From: Curvularia sp. ZM96
Lineage: Eukaryota; Ascomycota; Dothideomycetes; Pleosporales; Pleosporaceae
Assembly: GCA_022457065.1 (NCBI GenBank)
Contig: JAJGBQ010000028.1
Span: forward strand, 1 to 10,457
DNA length: 10,457 bases
Direction: 5' to 3'
The notes under the pieces are model-generated. The model was not told the origin of the DNA. It did no database searches and saw only the letters and a program-made list of their open reading frames with translations. How positions within the stretch are numbered: the stretch's first letter is position 1; every line of letters starts with the position of its first letter. The translations under genes were made by a program, and so were the position numbers. Below, piece after piece: positions 9,295 through 10,457 of the stretch.

Positions 9295-9563
9295 TATGCG
9301 TCCCCGGCATCGATAAACTGGCTTTCCGCCGTCTCGGTCAGCAGGTCAAAGCCGCTACCGTTCGAACGGTAGACACGGAACAACGCGCCTTCACCGCGCC
9401 AGTGGACGAGGTTCACATTGCCATCGACCGATAGGTCATTGGTGCAACTGACCTCGTTCGACATCTGCTCCTCGCCGTCTACCATATCGCCGACACGATA
9501 GGTCTGGCGGGTGGAGCCAGCGCCGACCGACGCAATCACAGGCTGAACCCGATGCGCGAAATC
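9294..9563 (-). CDS. Small stand-alone fibronectin type III-like protein
   Basis: An open frame of about 80-90 residues ends at TAA 9296-9294. The start is unclear: a GTG lies at 9539, and the frame is open up to a stop at 9566. No good ribosome site is visible, and an indel near 9560-9600 may hide the true start. The C-terminal 60 residues look like one Fn3-type beta sandwich: NEVSCTNDLSVDGNVNLVHW, then ALFRVYRSNGSGFDLL, then ESQFIDAGDA. The same layout (NDL..N..W......RVY....GF......F.D) recurs inside the next gene, so this may be a duplicated module. Fn3-like domains are common on phage tails and are thought to aid surface contact or assembly; its role here is not known. Its stop overlaps the next start by one base (TAATG), so the two are probably translated together. 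Confidence 0.55.
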   Translation of the reverse strand, partial: DFAHRVQPVIASVGAGSTRQTYRVGDMVDGEEQMSNEVSCTNDLSVDGNVNLVHWRGEGALFRVYRSNGSGFDLLTETAESQFIDAGDA

Positions 9564-9564
9564 T

Positions 9565-10209
9565 TATCTGGTCTCCATAACCGGCGCGGGCGAGCATGAA
9601 CTCCGGGATGAAGTCACGGGTGGTTTCGCGGTCGCGGTTCATGTCATCGGCCTTGGCGCGTTCGCGCGCCACCTGCCATGCGGATCAATTCGCCCTGGCG
9701 CTTGGTGTCCTCCTTGATCGGCATGACGACGCGAGACGCCAGTTCTAGCGCCAGGGCGCGGGCGAACTTCGCGGTGAATGCGCTTTCCGATACGCTATTG
9801 CTGGCATATTCGAGGACCGCGCCTTCCACATTGCCATAGAGCTTGCCGTTGGCGATACGGAAGGGCGTCCGCGCCTCAAGGCCCCGAGCGCGACCCGATC
9901 CATGAATATATGGGGACCGCGCTTGCAGCGTCGGCGCCGCTGTAGGGCAGGAGATGCAGCGGACGGGCGAGATCAAGGGGCAGGCGATAGGTATATTGCC
10001 ATTCGCTGGGCCGGTCGTTGGGCACCTGCGCCAATGCTCGCGGCGCGTCGCGAAGTCATAATCATGATCCTCCAGCAGGAAATCGATCGCTGGCTGATAC
10101 TGATCGTTCAGGAAATCGGAGGCGAGGTTCACGTCATCGAGACTGTCGATGCGCTGTTCGGCAACTCGGCGAGCGCCATATTCCATATCTGGAGCTTGGA
10201 TAGGGCCAT
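9565..10209 (-). CDS. T7 gp11-like tail tubular protein A / head-tail adaptor (frameshifted)
   Basis: The start is an ATG at 10209 opening MALSKLQIWNMALAEL, the typical N-terminus of phage proteins of the gp11/tubular A type, which form the ring between portal and nozzle. No strong ribosome site precedes it. The text then continues in other frames: RIDSLDD, a helical stretch with DYDFATRRE (about residues 45-55), then PSEWQYTYRLPLDLARPLHL (about 65-85), then NGKLYGNVEGAVLEYAS and a C-terminal helix ending IPEFMLARAGYGD. About 214 residues fits T7 gp11 (196). At least four indels are needed: near 10165, 10040, 9885 and 9665. The 3' end is uncertain: stop codons at 9566-9564 and nearby in other frames are all possible. 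The family assignment rests on the N-terminal motif, the FATRR motif and position just before the gp12-like gene. Confidence 0.75.
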
Positions 10210-10261
10210 GCCGCTGGTTCAGCGCGCAGCACTGGATGGCATGGCTGGAATGCACAGCACC

Positions 10262-10288
10262 AAGAGAAGGGCGACCCGAAGGCCGCCC
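10262..10288 (-). terminator. Rho-independent terminator with UUCG tetraloop
   Basis: On the minus strand an 8-bp stem (GGGCGGCC at 10288-10281 pairing with GGTCGCCC at 10276-10269, one G-T wobble) closes on a TTCG loop at 10280-10277, the very stable C(UUCG)G type. It is followed by a pyrimidine run TTCTCTT. It sits 5 bases after the stop of the upstream gene and about 50 bases before the start of the gp11-like gene. It should end or attenuate transcripts from the upstream (probably capsid-side) genes; the U-run is interrupted by C, so partial read-through into the tail genes is likely. Confidence 0.78.
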
Positions 10289-10293
10289 ATCCT

Positions 10294-10457
10294 TTATTCG
10301 CCGTCCTTGGCGGGCTTGTGCGCCCGCGTGGTCCTGGCGGGCTTGTGCGCCCGCGTGGTCCTGGCGGGTTTGCTCACCTGTTCCGACAGGCTATCGCCGG
10401 GGCCGACAACCTCTTCCACCGCCGCTGGCGCATCTTCCGATGCCCGGACAATGAAGC
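10294..10457 (-). CDS. C-terminal end of an unrecognised protein with a basic repeated tail (partial)
   Basis: An open frame enters from the right edge and ends at a TAA at 10296-10294, giving about 53 residues. The visible part begins acidic and Ala/Val-rich, then changes to a basic tail holding the nonapeptide PARTTRAHK twice in tandem, before ending KPAKDGE. The two repeats come from two perfect 27-bp DNA copies. I do not recognise the protein. In T7-like gene orders the genes just before the gp11 equivalent are capsid or small capsid-associated proteins, so a head-related role is possible but is inference from position only. The frame is uninterrupted over the visible part and is followed 5 bases later by a hairpin terminator, which supports this stop codon as the real gene end. 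The start is outside the window. Confidence 0.6.
   Translation of the reverse strand, partial: FIVRASEDAPAAVEEVVGPGDSLSEQVSKPARTTRAHKPARTTRAHKPAKDGE
10308..10361 (-). repeat. Two perfect 27-bp tandem repeats, with a partial third copy
   Basis: Bases 10308-10334 and 10335-10361 are identical 27-mers in direct tandem. A third partial copy follows at 10362-10372, matching 10 of 11 bases. The unit is a multiple of three and encodes PARTTRAHK on the minus strand, so copy-number change would lengthen or shorten the basic protein tail without breaking the frame. Confidence 0.95.

Noticed and set aside
9436..9672. Separate small gene in the frame beginning MARERAKADDMNRDRE
   Set aside because: The first half is the C-terminal helix of the gp11-like protein after an indel, and the second half is out-of-frame reading of the Fn3-like gene.
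1..10457. Programmed ribosomal frameshifting
   Set aside because: There are far too many switches, in both directions, in every gene and without recurrent slippery heptamers or stimulatory hairpins.
1..10457. A decayed prophage remnant
   Set aside because: Active-site and fold-defining residues and the overlapping gene junctions are kept, and nonsense substitutions are not evident; only indels break the genes. Decay cannot be fully excluded without accurate reads.
1..10457. tRNA genes, CRISPR arrays, insertion sequences or integration sites
   Set aside because: No cloverleaf, regularly spaced repeat, transposase text or terminal inverted repeat was seen on either strand.

Overview
The window is a virion-structure module of a tailed, podovirus-type (T7-like layout) bacteriophage or prophage. 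Everything that codes lies on the minus strand, so the genes read from high to low coordinates. The GC-rich sequence and overall protein style fit a phage of an alphaproteobacterium (perhaps a sphingomonad), but that host guess is weak: there is no integrase, tRNA or host gene here to fix it or to say whether the phage is integrated.

In transcription order: (1) the C-terminal end of an unrecognised protein entering from the right edge, with a 27-bp tandem repeat, closed by a strong UUCG-loop terminator; (2) a T7 gp11-like tail adaptor/tubular protein A (about 10209-9565); (3) a small stand-alone Fn3-like protein (about 9563-9294); (4) a gp12-like large tail tubular/nozzle protein (9294-6983) that itself contains an Fn3-like domain; (5) a gp13-like protein with a GNAT-like look (6986-6541); (6) a gp14-like internal virion protein (6541-6045); (7) a gp15-like internal virion protein carrying an M23 zinc endopeptidase domain (6045-3952); (8) a very large gp16-like ejection/polyvalent protein (3952 to beyond base 1) with an embedded HExxH metallopeptidase domain. 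Five successive junctions are overlapping stop/start codons (TAATG, TGATG or TTGA), so genes 3 to 8 look like one translationally coupled operon.

Together genes 2-4 would build the short tail and genes 6-8 the set of proteins that leave the head with the DNA and cross the cell envelope. The M23 domain would cut peptidoglycan locally; the zincin in the last protein could process virion or host proteins.

The most striking technical fact is that almost every gene is interrupted by small indels: conserved text continues in another frame every 100-300 bases, about thirty times in the last gene alone, with hardly any in-frame nonsense changes. I read this as uncorrected sequencing error rather than gene decay, and annotate each gene over its full reconstructed span. 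No RNA gene, CRISPR array, insertion sequence or attachment site was seen. No gene-free stretch exceeds 100 bases. I did not find a clearly new system; the points worth following are the enzyme domains inside the ejection proteins and the duplicated Fn3 module.
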